Origin: Shimia abyssi
GTDB taxonomy: Bacteria > Pseudomonadota > Alphaproteobacteria > Rhodobacterales > Rhodobacteraceae
Assembly: GCF_003014475.1 (NCBI RefSeq)
Contig: NZ_PYGJ01000008.1
Location: 62,001 to 126,000 of the forward strand
Direction of reading: 5' to 3'
Length of the DNA: 64,000 nt
A program made the translations under genes and the position numbers. The notes beneath the pieces are model-generated. The model was not told the origin of the DNA. It saw nothing but the letters and a program-made list of their open reading frames with translations, and did no database searches. Below are positions 9,526-17,543 of the stretch, piece by piece; the stretch's first letter is position 1, and each line of letters starts with the position of its first letter.

Positions 9526-10523
9526 GCCATGCCGACACCCAAACCCGTCATGTTCCTGATCGCCTGCGACCTTCACTTTATGCCCATCTAGTTGGCTGGG
9601 AAAGTCTTCTGCTCGCTGTGGCGGTCGCGGTATTTGTGTTCAACGCATTCGCGTCGCCCTATTTTCTTGACGCGTGGAACCTGTCAGACGCGACGTTCAA
9701 TTTCACTGAAAAGGCGATGATTGCCTTTGCCATGGCGATGTTGATCATCGCGGGCGAGATCGACCTTTCGGTCGCGTCAATCATTGCGCTCAGCTCTACC
9801 GTTATGGGGCTGGCCATGCAAATGGGGGCGGGAACACCTGTTTTGGTGTTGGTTGGGTTGACGACCGGGCTTTTGTGTGGGGCATTTAATGGGGCGTTAG
9901 TTACCCGACTTGGCCTGCCATCCATCGTTGTGACAATCGGCACCATGAGCCTGTTTCGTGGTGTAAGCTATATCATTCTTGGTGACGGCGCATTTACAAG
10001 ATACCCGGCCAGTTTCGCGTGGTTCGGTCAAGGTTACGCGTTTTGGGTGATTTCCGTTGAATTCGTTATTTTTGTGCTGTTGGCGATTTTCTTTGGCATC
10101 TTGCTGCATAAGACCAATTTTGGCCGCATGGTCTATGCCATTGGCAACAACGCGACCGGTGCATTGTTCTCGGGCATTCGTGTGGATCGGGTGAAATTTG
10201 TACTGTTCCTGATGACTGGCCTGATGTCAGGTCTTGCGGCGGTGTGCCTGACATCACGGCTGGGGTCCACGCGTCCCTCAATTGCGTCAGGCATGGAGCT
10301 TGAAATAGTCACAATGGTTGTATTGGGAGGGATCAATATTTTGGGCGGCTCTGGGTCAATCCCCGGAGTGGTGATCGCTGCTTTTGTCATGGGGCTTGTG
10401 ACATTTGGGCTTGGCTTGCTGAACGTTCCAGGCATTGTCATGTCGATCTTTATTGGACTGCTGCTGATCGGTGTAATCGCGTTGCCGCGTCTTTGGGCCA
10501 TTTGGCGAAAACGGACGGTGTAG
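9522..10523 (+). CDS. rhaQ: Rhamnose ABC transporter, permease 2
   Basis: The 333-residue protein is the second CUT2 permease, homologous to the preceding one. It has [13 protein letters not shown] near residue 80, [14 protein letters not shown] near 135, and the loop [19 protein letters not shown] near 205. Multiple transmembrane helices run from about residue 25 to 325. It should pair with RhaP in the inner membrane. The start overlaps the rhaP stop by four bases; the mutarotase gene begins only four bases after its end. Nothing is unusual in length or composition. Confidence 0.9.
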   Translation: MSHADTQTRHVPDRLRPSLYAHLVGWESLLLAVAVAVFVFNAFASPYFLDAWNLSDATFNFTEKAMIAFAMAMLIIAGEIDLSVASIIALSSTVMGLAMQMGAGTPVLVLVGLTTGLLCGAFNGALVTRLGLPSIVVTIGTMSLFRGVSYIILGDGAFTRYPASFAWFGQGYAFWVISVEFVIFVLLAIFFGILLHKTNFGRMVYAIGNNATGALFSGIRVDRVKFVLFLMTGLMSGLAAVCLTSRLGSTRPSIASGMELEIVTMVVLGGINILGGSGSIPGVVIAAFVMGLVTFGLGLLNVPGIVMSIFIGLLLIGVIALPRLWAIWRKRTV

Positions 10524-10527
10524 GCCA

Positions 10528-10842
10528 ATGGAGAAGTTTGCGTTTTGCATGACCCTGCACGCAGGAAAACTAGACGAATATAAAAGGCGCCACGATGAGA
10601 TATGGCCAGAGCTAAGTGCGCTGCTGAAGGATGCCGGGATAGAGGATTATTCGATCCACTATCATGCCGACACGCGGCAGCTGTTTGGAGTCCTTAGGCG
10701 GACAAGCAATCATTCTATGTATGAATTGCCGGATCATCCGATCGTCAAGCGCTGGTGGGCACATATGGCCGATATCATGGACACCAATCCCGACAACAGC
10801 CCGGTTGTGGTCGACTTAGAGCAAGTGTTTCACTTGCCATGA
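10528..10842 (+). CDS. rhaM: L-rhamnose mutarotase
   Basis: This 104-residue protein of the RhaM/RhaU family interconverts the alpha and beta anomers of L-rhamnose so that the isomerase gets its preferred form. Features of the dimeric alpha/beta fold family are visible: an N-terminal [13 protein letters not shown] with the conserved His, RHDEIWPEL (near residue 22), IEDYSIHYH (near 38) and a W-W pair in [12 protein letters not shown] near 73. It is called rhaU in Rhizobium leguminosarum. It lies between the permease and kinase genes, exactly as there, and its end overlaps the rhaK start by four bases. Confidence 0.92.
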   Translation: MEKFAFCMTLHAGKLDEYKRRHDEIWPELSALLKDAGIEDYSIHYHADTRQLFGVLRRTSNHSMYELPDHPIVKRWWAHMADIMDTNPDNSPVVVDLEQVFHLP

Positions 10843-12221
10843 CACACCCGGTTGCGACCCGAAACAATATCGCGGTGATTGATGTTGGCAAGACCAACGC
10901 CAAGCTTGCATTGGTTGATGGGCTGTCCATGACGGAAATCGCAGTGGTGACACGTCCAAATGATGTTAGGTCAACACCGCCTTATCCACATTTTGATCTT
11001 CAAGGCCATTGGGCGTTTTTTCTGCGAAATCTAAAGGTATTTCACGCCGAATATGGCGTAGACGCCATCTCGGTCACAACCCACGGTGCTTCGATTGTCT
11101 TGTTGCAGGAGGATGGTTCACTGGCCACGGCCATGCTTGACTACGAGCACGATGGCCCAGATTCCCTTGTGGCAGAATATGATCGGTTGCGTCCCGATTT
11201 TGCCGAAACAGGATCCCCCCGATTGGCTGGTGGTCTCAACGTTGGCGCACAATTGCATTGGTTGTTTGAGAACGATCCAACTTTGATGGCGCGCACCAAG
11301 CACATCATTACTTACCCGCAGTATTGGGGATACCAGTTGACTGGGAAACTGGCCTGTGACGTGACATCCCTTGGGTGCCATACTGACCTTTGGAACCCAT
11401 GGGAGGGTCGGCCCTCGTCGCTTGTTTCGCGCCTTGGAATTTCAGAGAAGTTGGCACCAGCTCAAAGCGCATCTGACGTTTTGGGCTGGTTAAAACCCGA
11501 TATCTGCGAGGTCACGGGGATGCAGCCCGGCACGCCCGTGGCCTGTGGGATCCATGATAGCAACGCGTCGCTTGTGCCGCATCTTAATCAAAATGTTGGG
11601 GCCTTTTCGGTGGTGTCTACCGGAACATGGGTCGTTTGTATGGCGGTCGGTGGTACTTCAAGGCAGTTAGACAGCGACCGGGACACTTTGGTGAACGTAA
11701 ACGCATATGGTACGCCGGTTCCCTCTGCCCGTTTCATGGGCGGGCGGGAATACGAGGTCATGCGGGCGGGGGCAGAGGTCACACCAACGTCAGGGGACCG
11801 GGCAACAGTGCTCGCAAACGAGATTATGCTTCTCCCGTCCGTGGTGACAAGCAGTGGGCCATTTTCAGGGCGGGATATGCGGTGGAACGGCCCGCCCGCC
11901 TCAGATGGCCAGCGCATATATGCGTTGTCTCTGTATCTTGCGATGATGACCGATGTTTGCCTGCGGCTTGCCGGTGGTAAGGGAAAAACCATCATCGAAG
12001 GCCCCTTTGCCCAGAATGCCGATTATTTGGATATGCTCGCGGAGATACGGCCCGATGGAATAGCGATTGCGAGTTCTAGAACCGGAACCAGCGTAGGCGC
12101 AGCGATGCTGCTTACGGAGGCGAAGGCGCCTGACGTTGCCGGCGCCCGTGTGCATAGCCCGCGCGGTGAGCTTGCAAGCTATGCGCGTCGATGGCGCAAT
12201 TTGGTGGATACAACTACCTGA
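10839..12221 (+). CDS. rhaK: Rhamnulokinase (FGGY family)
   Basis: The product of about 460 residues is an FGGY sugar kinase: [12 protein letters not shown] at the N-terminus is the phosphate-1 loop, VTTHGAS follows near residue 85, and [10 protein letters not shown] near 240 supplies the catalytic Asp region. It should phosphorylate L-rhamnulose at C1 for RhaD. I chose the ATG at 10839, four bases inside the mutarotase stop, because the kinase homology begins about a dozen codons later; the frame is open further upstream but overlaps the mutarotase. It is the last gene of the rha operon and ends 115 bases before a convergent operon. CCGGGCG and CGCCCGG arms in that gap are far apart, and I do not call them a terminator. 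Confidence 0.9.
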   Translation: MTHPVATRNNIAVIDVGKTNAKLALVDGLSMTEIAVVTRPNDVRSTPPYPHFDLQGHWAFFLRNLKVFHAEYGVDAISVTTHGASIVLLQEDGSLATAMLDYEHDGPDSLVAEYDRLRPDFAETGSPRLAGGLNVGAQLHWLFENDPTLMARTKHIITYPQYWGYQLTGKLACDVTSLGCHTDLWNPWEGRPSSLVSRLGISEKLAPAQSASDVLGWLKPDICEVTGMQPGTPVACGIHDSNASLVPHLNQNVGAFSVVSTGTWVVCMAVGGTSRQLDSDRDTLVNVNAYGTPVPSARFMGGREYEVMRAGAEVTPTSGDRATVLANEIMLLPSVVTSSGPFSGRDMRWNGPPASDGQRIYALSLYLAMMTDVCLRLAGGKGKTIIEGPFAQNADYLDMLAEIRPDGIAIASSRTGTSVGAAMLLTEAKAPDVAGARVHSPRGELASYARRWRNLVDTTT

Positions 12222-12336
12222 TCACGGGGTGCCGATTTTTGCGGTTGCGTAGAAACAAAGTTTGAACTGCCGGGCGTTACAAATCAGGGTTGAAGGCTGT
12301 TCTAACCGCTAGAGTTCGCCCGGAATCACAACACGA

Positions 12337-13083
12337 TCATTCGATTGATTGATTCGCCTTCCACGCGTCGAAGCGGACGAGCGTTTCCGGGTCGGTTGGC
12401 GGGTAGAGGCCGCGGATAGACGCGCCGGAATTGACCTCTTCGAGGACAAACGCTTCGAATTGCTCCATTCCGACTGTTTCGTGGGCCACTTCATCAGCCA
12501 GAGAACGTGGGATGACCATGACACCGTCGGAGTCGCCCATTATGATGTCGCCAGGATAGATCGCTACGCCGCCGCAGGAAATCGGTAGTTGGATGTCGAC
12601 GGCATGATGTTTGGTTAGGTTTGTAGGGGCAGACGCCTTGGCCGCAAACACTGGCATTTCCAGTGCGGCAGCACCACGCGCGTCGCGGATGCCTCCATCC
12701 GTTACGACACCTCCAACGCCGCGCATCTGGCACCTCGTTAGGAGAATGGAACCAGCTGAGGCGGCGGACGCGTCCTGGCGACAATCCATGACCAAGATTG
12801 ATCCTCTCGGGCACTCTTCGACGGCAACACGTTGAGGGTGGTCCGGTTCTCGGAAGGCATCGAGTGGGTCAGTGTCTGGTCGTGCAGGAATATAGCGCAG
12901 TGTATAAGCGGGCCCGACCATTGTCGGTGTGTCTGTGGACAGTGGTGCGACCCCCTGAATATAGGCGTTGTGAAAGCCACGCTTGTAAAGCAGCGTGGCA
13001 ACAGATGCCGTACTCGCGTTTTTCAGCTGTGCCATCGCGTCTGGTGAGACGGCGATCGTGTTGGCGTCTGGCGGGTTGGGCAT
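12337..13083 (-). CDS. RraA / HMG-aldolase family protein in polyuronate operon
   Basis: The 248-residue protein has the RraA fold. The DGGIRD motif near residue 130 keeps the Arg and Asp that class II HMG/CHA aldolases use to bind and activate pyruvate; E. coli RraA lacks full catalytic residues, so this one is likely an enzyme. It is the last gene of the minus-strand operon, 12 bases after kdgK. The operon makes KDPG but no classical Eda/KdgA aldolase is seen in the window. An aldolase acting on KDPG, KDG or another 2-oxo acid is therefore a reasonable guess, but the substrate is not shown by sequence. It is distinct from the LigK homologue at 54180. Confidence 0.75.
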   Translation of the reverse strand: MPNPPDANTIAVSPDAMAQLKNASTASVATLLYKRGFHNAYIQGVAPLSTDTPTMVGPAYTLRYIPARPDTDPLDAFREPDHPQRVAVEECPRGSILVMDCRQDASAASAGSILLTRCQMRGVGGVVTDGGIRDARGAAALEMPVFAAKASAPTNLTKHHAVDIQLPISCGGVAIYPGDIIMGDSDGVMVIPRSLADEVAHETVGMEQFEAFVLEEVNSGASIRGLYPPTDPETLVRFDAWKANQSIE

Positions 13084-13095
13084 GTCCGTGTGTCC

Positions 13096-14019
13096 TTAGG
13101 AACGTTGTGTCATGGCGATGGGGGAAAAATCTATTGGTACGAGCGCGCCTCTTTGCTGAACGACTTGCCGCGACAGACGGCACGCATAGGCGATACCGTC
13201 GGGCAAGCTGGAGCCAGAAACATGTCCAGCCAAGATCCCTGCGTTGAAGCTATCGCCTGCGGCCGTGCTATCGATCAGCTCTTTTACAGGCTGCACATTG
13301 ACTTCACCACTGGTTTCGCCCTCCAGGAAGATCACTGGTTCGGCACCATTTTTGACAATGGTGGTTGTGACGCCTGCGCGTGCATACCGCTGAGCCGTTT
13401 CGAGTGGACTCGCATCTCCAAAAAAACTGTTTTCATCTTCGAACGAGGGTAGCGCGATATCGGCGACGTTTGCCCCCATCATGATTGTGTCTGTCATAAC
13501 GCTTTCGGAGGGCCAAAGGCGTGGGCGCAAGTTTGGGTCAAACATGACGATCTTGCCCAACTGTCGCGCCTCGCGGAGAGCTGCAAAAAAGTGCTCACGT
13601 GGTTTGGTATCAAGTATTGCGAGAGTAATGCCTGAAAAATAGATCACGTCATTTTCCAGCATTGCGTCACGGAGTTTCACCGGGTCATCAGCCAAGGTGC
13701 GCGCGGCAGACTGGTCGCGCCAGTAGGAAAAGCTGCGCTCTCCGTTGTTTAGAGAGATCAGGTACAGGCCAATGCTGCGGTCTGGAACCGTCTGCACGAA
13801 GCTGTCATTCACCCCACTTTCACGCAGAAACTGTGTCAGGTCCGCAGAGATGCTGTCGCGGCCAACGGCCGTAAGGTAGGACACGGAAATATCGGGCGCA
13901 CATTGCGCCAAATACCAAGCCGTGTTGAATGTATCGCCTGCAAACCCCAGCCGGAATTCTCCGGGGGTGTCGTTTGGAGCCAGTTCAGCCATACACTCGC
14001 CAATTGCAAGAATGCGCAT
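13096..14019 (-). CDS. kdgK: 2-keto-3-deoxygluconate kinase (PfkB family)
   Basis: This sugar kinase of about 307 residues starts MRILAIGECMAEL, as KdgK proteins do. It carries GFAGDTFNTAWYLA (near residue 28), LDTKPREHFF in the middle, and the PfkB signature DSTAAGDSFNAG near residue 250 with the catalytic Asp. It should phosphorylate KDG to KDPG in the cytoplasm, the common end of alginate, pectin and glucuronan breakdown. The ATG at 14019 lies 17 bases beyond the KdgF stop. A longer start at 14070 would overlap kdgF and adds residues foreign to the family. The ribosome-binding site is weak, suggesting coupling to upstream translation. Confidence 0.88.
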   Translation of the reverse strand: MRILAIGECMAELAPNDTPGEFRLGFAGDTFNTAWYLAQCAPDISVSYLTAVGRDSISADLTQFLRESGVNDSFVQTVPDRSIGLYLISLNNGERSFSYWRDQSAARTLADDPVKLRDAMLENDVIYFSGITLAILDTKPREHFFAALREARQLGKIVMFDPNLRPRLWPSESVMTDTIMMGANVADIALPSFEDENSFFGDASPLETAQRYARAGVTTTIVKNGAEPVIFLEGETSGEVNVQPVKELIDSTAAGDSFNAGILAGHVSGSSLPDGIAYACRLSRQVVQQRGALVPIDFSPIAMTQRS

Positions 14020-14036
14020 ATCTTTGAGAATCCAGT

Positions 14037-14348
14037 CTAAAGGAAATCGTCGCGGCGGGGTGTGAAGCAATCCACCAGCATCCCTGCCTCAAGGCAGATG
14101 CACCCGTGGGTCATCCCCGATGGTATTACAAAGCTGTCTCCGGGGCCGACCTCGCGTTCTTCGTCGCCCAAAGTGAAGCGAAACCGCCCACTTTCGACGT
14201 AGGTCGATTGCACGTGCGGATGATTGTGCAAGGCACCCTCGGCACCTTTGGCGTCAAACCGAAAGGCAACAACCATCAGGTCTGGATGATCGGACAGAAC
14301 CTGACGTGTGACCTTCTCACCGCTTGAAACAATTGGAAATTCGGACAT
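14037..14348 (-). CDS. kdgF: KdgF-like cupin (uronate linearising enzyme)
   Basis: The 103-residue single-domain cupin has the metal ligands of KdgF: HNHPHVQ near residues 40-46 and the final His in PSGMTHG near 80. KdgF converts 4,5-unsaturated uronate monomers, released by lyases, to the linear keto form (DKI or DEH), which otherwise forms slowly on its own. Position directly between the SDR and KdgK genes fits this role exactly. The start ATG is 12 bases after the SDR stop and preceded by GGAGGGG. Other small cupins look similar, so the function rests on the pattern of ligands together with neighbours. Confidence 0.83.
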   Translation of the reverse strand: MSEFPIVSSGEKVTRQVLSDHPDLMVVAFRFDAKGAEGALHNHPHVQSTYVESGRFRFTLGDEEREVGPGDSFVIPSGMTHGCICLEAGMLVDCFTPRRDDFL

Positions 14349-14360
14349 TGGCCCCTCCGT

Positions 14361-15104
14361 TTATGAGAACAGCATCCCGCCGTTGATGTCGATATTTGTA
14401 CCAGTGATGAACGCGCTGTCATCACAGGCGAGGAAAAGGACGAGGTTCGCCGCGTCGTCTACCTGACCTTGCCGTTTGAGTGGTGCATTGGCTTCAAAGC
14501 CGCGTCGTCCGGCGTCTGGTGTATGGATATTGTGGAAATCGGTGTCGATCATGCCGGGGCAAAGCGCGTTGACGCGAATGTCCGGGCCGAGCTCCTTGGC
14601 CAAGCCGCGGGTCATGGTCATCACGGCGCCTTTGGACGTCGCGTATGGAATTGCACCCGGACCGCCACCATCGCGTCCAGCTTGGCTGGCAAGGTTGACA
14701 ATTGCACCGCTGGTCATGTGGGCAAGGCATGCTTTGGTCATCAGGAAGGTGCTGGTAAGATTGAGGGTCATAACCTCTTCCCAATGCGACAGAGACATTT
14801 CGGCAACTGTCTTACGCGCAACCAACCCGCCCGCGTTGTTCACAAGCACGTCGACGCCGCCAAATGTTTCGACGGTTTTTGCCACCAAGGCGTTTACATC
14901 TTCTTCCTTTTTGAGGTCTCCCTGGATGGCAATCGCACGTCCGCCTGCGGCCTCGATTTTGGCGACGGTCGCGTCGGCACCCGTTGAGCTGGCAAAATAG
15001 TTGATCGCAATATTGGCACCTTCAGATGCCAGTTTGATGGCAACTGCCGCTCCGATATCCCGGCCACCGCCAGTGATGATGGCCGTTTTTCCTGCTAGTT
15101 TCAT
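14361..15104 (-). CDS. SDR oxidoreductase, probable DEH reductase
   Basis: This is a 247-residue classical short-chain dehydrogenase. It has TGGGRDIG for the nucleotide, NNAG near residue 90, a Ser near 140, and YATSK (YxxxK) near 154. The N-terminal strand ends in NYFAS, without an acidic residue, which often goes with NADPH. It sits next to a PL15-type lyase. In Agrobacterium the SDR gene next to the PL15 exolyase encodes a 4-deoxy-L-erythro-5-hexoseulose uronate (DEH) reductase that makes KDG, and Sphingomonas A1-R is the same type. The same role is inferred here, feeding KdgK. A 3-ketoacyl reductase-like role is possible from sequence alone but not from context. Confidence 0.78.
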   Translation of the reverse strand: MKLAGKTAIITGGGRDIGAAVAIKLASEGANIAINYFASSTGADATVAKIEAAGGRAIAIQGDLKKEEDVNALVAKTVETFGGVDVLVNNAGGLVARKTVAEMSLSHWEEVMTLNLTSTFLMTKACLAHMTSGAIVNLASQAGRDGGGPGAIPYATSKGAVMTMTRGLAKELGPDIRVNALCPGMIDTDFHNIHTPDAGRRGFEANAPLKRQGQVDDAANLVLFLACDDSAFITGTNIDINGGMLFS

Positions 15105-15149
15105 AGTCGTCCTTCCTATATTGAATGCCGCGCGTTTAGCGTGGTCTGA

Positions 15150-17471
15150 TTATGTATTTGCCAGTTTCTTGAGTACGACTTTGAAGGTGTTCTCATCGGC
15201 GTCGGTGAAATAGAGATCGGCGTCATAGCCCTGATCATCCATGAAGTTGAAAACGCGCTTGGGCTGGTCGAGCTTGTAGGGCACCAGCAGCGTGGCAATC
15301 CGGTGGCGGGTGGCTGCGGGGTATTTTGCAGTCAGAAACGTGCTGACTGGCAGGCCTTCATAATCCGCCGGATCGACATCTGGAAAACCGGTTTCCTGTG
15401 TGATGTCTGGTTTACCACCTTCTGACCAAACCACTTGCCCATAAAACCCAGCTCGTTCGCCTGTATATCGAAACGAAGATTTGCCGAGTTCAAACCGATT
15501 GTTGGCGTGCAGCAGCCATTCAACGGTCACCGGGGTTTTGGCGTCTACCTTGTCGACGATCACGAAATAGGAGTTGCGAACGAAATACACTTCGCGCTCT
15601 GCACGGGTGACTTCGGGGGACAGGCTTTGGTAGGCTGGGGTTGCATCGCCATGGATGAAAACGTGGTCGTCGCGCTGTTCGGCAGTGAGGATTCTGCCAG
15701 TTGCAGACAGTGCCCTGGATTTGTCCGTTTCCGCGTATTGGCCATTGCCATTGATCAGGATGGCGTTTTTGGATCTGGTCTGCCGCCGCCATTTACGGTG
15801 CATCGTCGAATTGAATGCCACATAGTGCCCCGATTGGATCGCCAAATCCTCACCATAGGCGGCGAGGCAAAACGCATTTTGGTCGCCGTGGCTGTGGCTA
15901 ACGGATCCAAATTTGGACGACTTGAAGACGAACTGTATGTGGTTGTCAGGGTCGTTCATTGCGTGCTGAACGCCGACCCACCCGATCCCTTCGAAGTGTC
16001 GCATTCCGCCTTCAGGTGGTGTTGCTTCGACAACCGGGAAGTCCGTTTGAAAGACAAGTTCGTCGAAATTCGTGTCCCACCAACCCCAATTGTAGAATGC
16101 GCCCTCGGTGCCGGGGTTTAGGCGCAGGTTTTCGTCGCAATACCACTGGTATTCGCCTTTACCAGTTGCACCGGCGAACTGACGCATGTTCAGTCCGGTT
16201 TTAATACCGGGCAGATCGCCCTGAGTACTGTCGTCGCCAAATGTTGCGCGACGTGTATTCGGAGCCTTGCAGAACAACGGAAAATCTCCGGTGTTTTGCA
16301 AGAAGGGACGCGCGTAAAGGTCGATTCCTGTATAGGATTTCAAACGGTTCGCTGTGTCGATCAGATAGGCGATGCCCATCATCCAGTAATTCGTACCCTC
16401 GGCCCAACCGCCATCGCTGTCGCCCCATGGGGAGTAGACCGTGGACAGGAATTCGATGCTGTAATTGAGCCAGTCGCGGGCCTCGTCATCCTCGTCGTCG
16501 CCCAAGAGGGCAATACAGGCCGGAACGATTGAGAGCGAAACTGAGCGCACGGCGTGGCTGTCATAAGGGAATAAGTGAATTTTGGCGTTCAGAATGGCGT
16601 GTTCGGCGATGTCGCGTGTGCGTTCCAGAAGGGGCGCGCGCACCTTGACACGTTCCTCTTCAGTTAAGTCGTCATAAAGCCAATCATAGCCCCATGCGAG
16701 CGCGTTGCAGACGCGATAGGCCCACTCATCGGTATAGGCACGTGAAGTAACGCCCATCGGATCCCAGCTCGCGACTTCCAGAAGCCAATCTTTGGCACGC
16801 GCCGTCATTTCTGGGTTGTTTGTGACCTTGCCGCCGATGGCGAGGTGGCGAATTGCATACCACACTTCTTGCAGATCGATATAAGTCTGCCGCCAGACCG
16901 GAGCCGTACGCTTGTGGTCAGGGTAACCTGCAGGTTCGGTCGTAATTGGTCTGTCCATCCACGGCAGGACCGATTTCTCGTAAAAATTTGCCCAACTACA
17001 ATGCTCGGGGTTTTCTTTCACGGCTTTACAAAATCCTGCCAGTCGATCCTGTGTCATCCACAGGCGAGGATGATCAGTTGTGACGTTGGCGAGACGGTCG
17101 TTGCGTGATGGAAGTGGGGTTTCTGCCAGCCCGACAGCGACCGAGAATGTACGCGTGCTGCTCCAAGTGCTGGAGGGCGCTCCAACCTCCTTGTCCCAAG
17201 TAGCGTAGGACCAGTGGTATTCTCCTGCGGGTAGCACTTTGTCGGGGGTGAAAAAGTTTAAGGGCAGATCCTCGAAAATCTGCGTCTTGGATTTGGGAAA
17301 GTCAGGATCACTTGACACGCGCAACACATAAGTTGCGCCATCGTCGATCACGGGAATCCACGTAAACCGAGGAGGATTCTCGACGACCTCCGTTTCAGCA
17401 TCCGGACCATATTGGATGGTCAGACGGCCTGCTTTGGGTTCATCAAGCAATGGAAGTGCAGTTGCCGGCAT
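15150..17471 (-). CDS. PL15-type exolytic polyuronate lyase (cytoplasmic)
   Basis: The 773-residue protein matches the length and layout of Agrobacterium Atu3025: an N-terminal beta domain (about 10-110), a central alpha/alpha barrel (about 130-420), and a heparinase II/III-like beta-sandwich domain (about 480-770). Candidate catalytic residues fall where I recall them in Atu3025: Arg194 in VWRQTY, His306 in DSHAVR, Tyr362 in EGTNYW, and His526/His528 in SHSHGDQ. There is no signal peptide, so it acts on imported oligosaccharides and releases unsaturated uronate monomers from an end. Neighbours are an AlgQ-like importer and KDG-pathway genes. Alginate is the best guess; PL15 also includes heparin-type enzymes, so glucuronan or ulvan fragments remain possible. 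Confidence 0.85.
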   Translation of the reverse strand: MPATALPLLDEPKAGRLTIQYGPDAETEVVENPPRFTWIPVIDDGATYVLRVSSDPDFPKSKTQIFEDLPLNFFTPDKVLPAGEYHWSYATWDKEVGAPSSTWSSTRTFSVAVGLAETPLPSRNDRLANVTTDHPRLWMTQDRLAGFCKAVKENPEHCSWANFYEKSVLPWMDRPITTEPAGYPDHKRTAPVWRQTYIDLQEVWYAIRHLAIGGKVTNNPEMTARAKDWLLEVASWDPMGVTSRAYTDEWAYRVCNALAWGYDWLYDDLTEEERVKVRAPLLERTRDIAEHAILNAKIHLFPYDSHAVRSVSLSIVPACIALLGDDEDDEARDWLNYSIEFLSTVYSPWGDSDGGWAEGTNYWMMGIAYLIDTANRLKSYTGIDLYARPFLQNTGDFPLFCKAPNTRRATFGDDSTQGDLPGIKTGLNMRQFAGATGKGEYQWYCDENLRLNPGTEGAFYNWGWWDTNFDELVFQTDFPVVEATPPEGGMRHFEGIGWVGVQHAMNDPDNHIQFVFKSSKFGSVSHSHGDQNAFCLAAYGEDLAIQSGHYVAFNSTMHRKWRRQTRSKNAILINGNGQYAETDKSRALSATGRILTAEQRDDHVFIHGDATPAYQSLSPEVTRAEREVYFVRNSYFVIVDKVDAKTPVTVEWLLHANNRFELGKSSFRYTGERAGFYGQVVWSEGGKPDITQETGFPDVDPADYEGLPVSTFLTAKYPAATRHRIATLLVPYKLDQPKRVFNFMDDQGYDADLYFTDADENTFKVVLKKLANT

Positions 17472-17505
17472 CGGTTCTTTGTTTCCCTGAGAATATCTGG
17501 ATTGC

Positions 17506-17532
17506 CGGGGGCGGTATTTGCAGCCGCCCCCG
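17506..17532 (-). promoter_or_regulatory. Intercistronic GC hairpin after the AlgQ-like gene
   Basis: CGGGGGCGG at 17506-17514 pairs with CCGCCCCCG at 17524-17532 in nine perfect base pairs around a nine-base loop. It sits between the binding-protein stop and the lyase start on the transcribed minus strand. No U-run follows, so it probably stabilises the upstream message or attenuates read-through. The same arrangement occurs after rhaS. Confidence 0.7.
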
Positions 17533-17543
17533 AACGAGTTGGC

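Noticed and set aside
12222-12336. Bidirectional terminator between rhaK and the RraA-family gene
   Set aside because: The CCGGGCG/CGCCCGG arms are about 38 bases apart and no T-run follows.
15435-16121. Plus-strand open frame of 228 codons inside the lyase gene
   Set aside because: Antisense shadow of the PL15-type gene without recognisable features.
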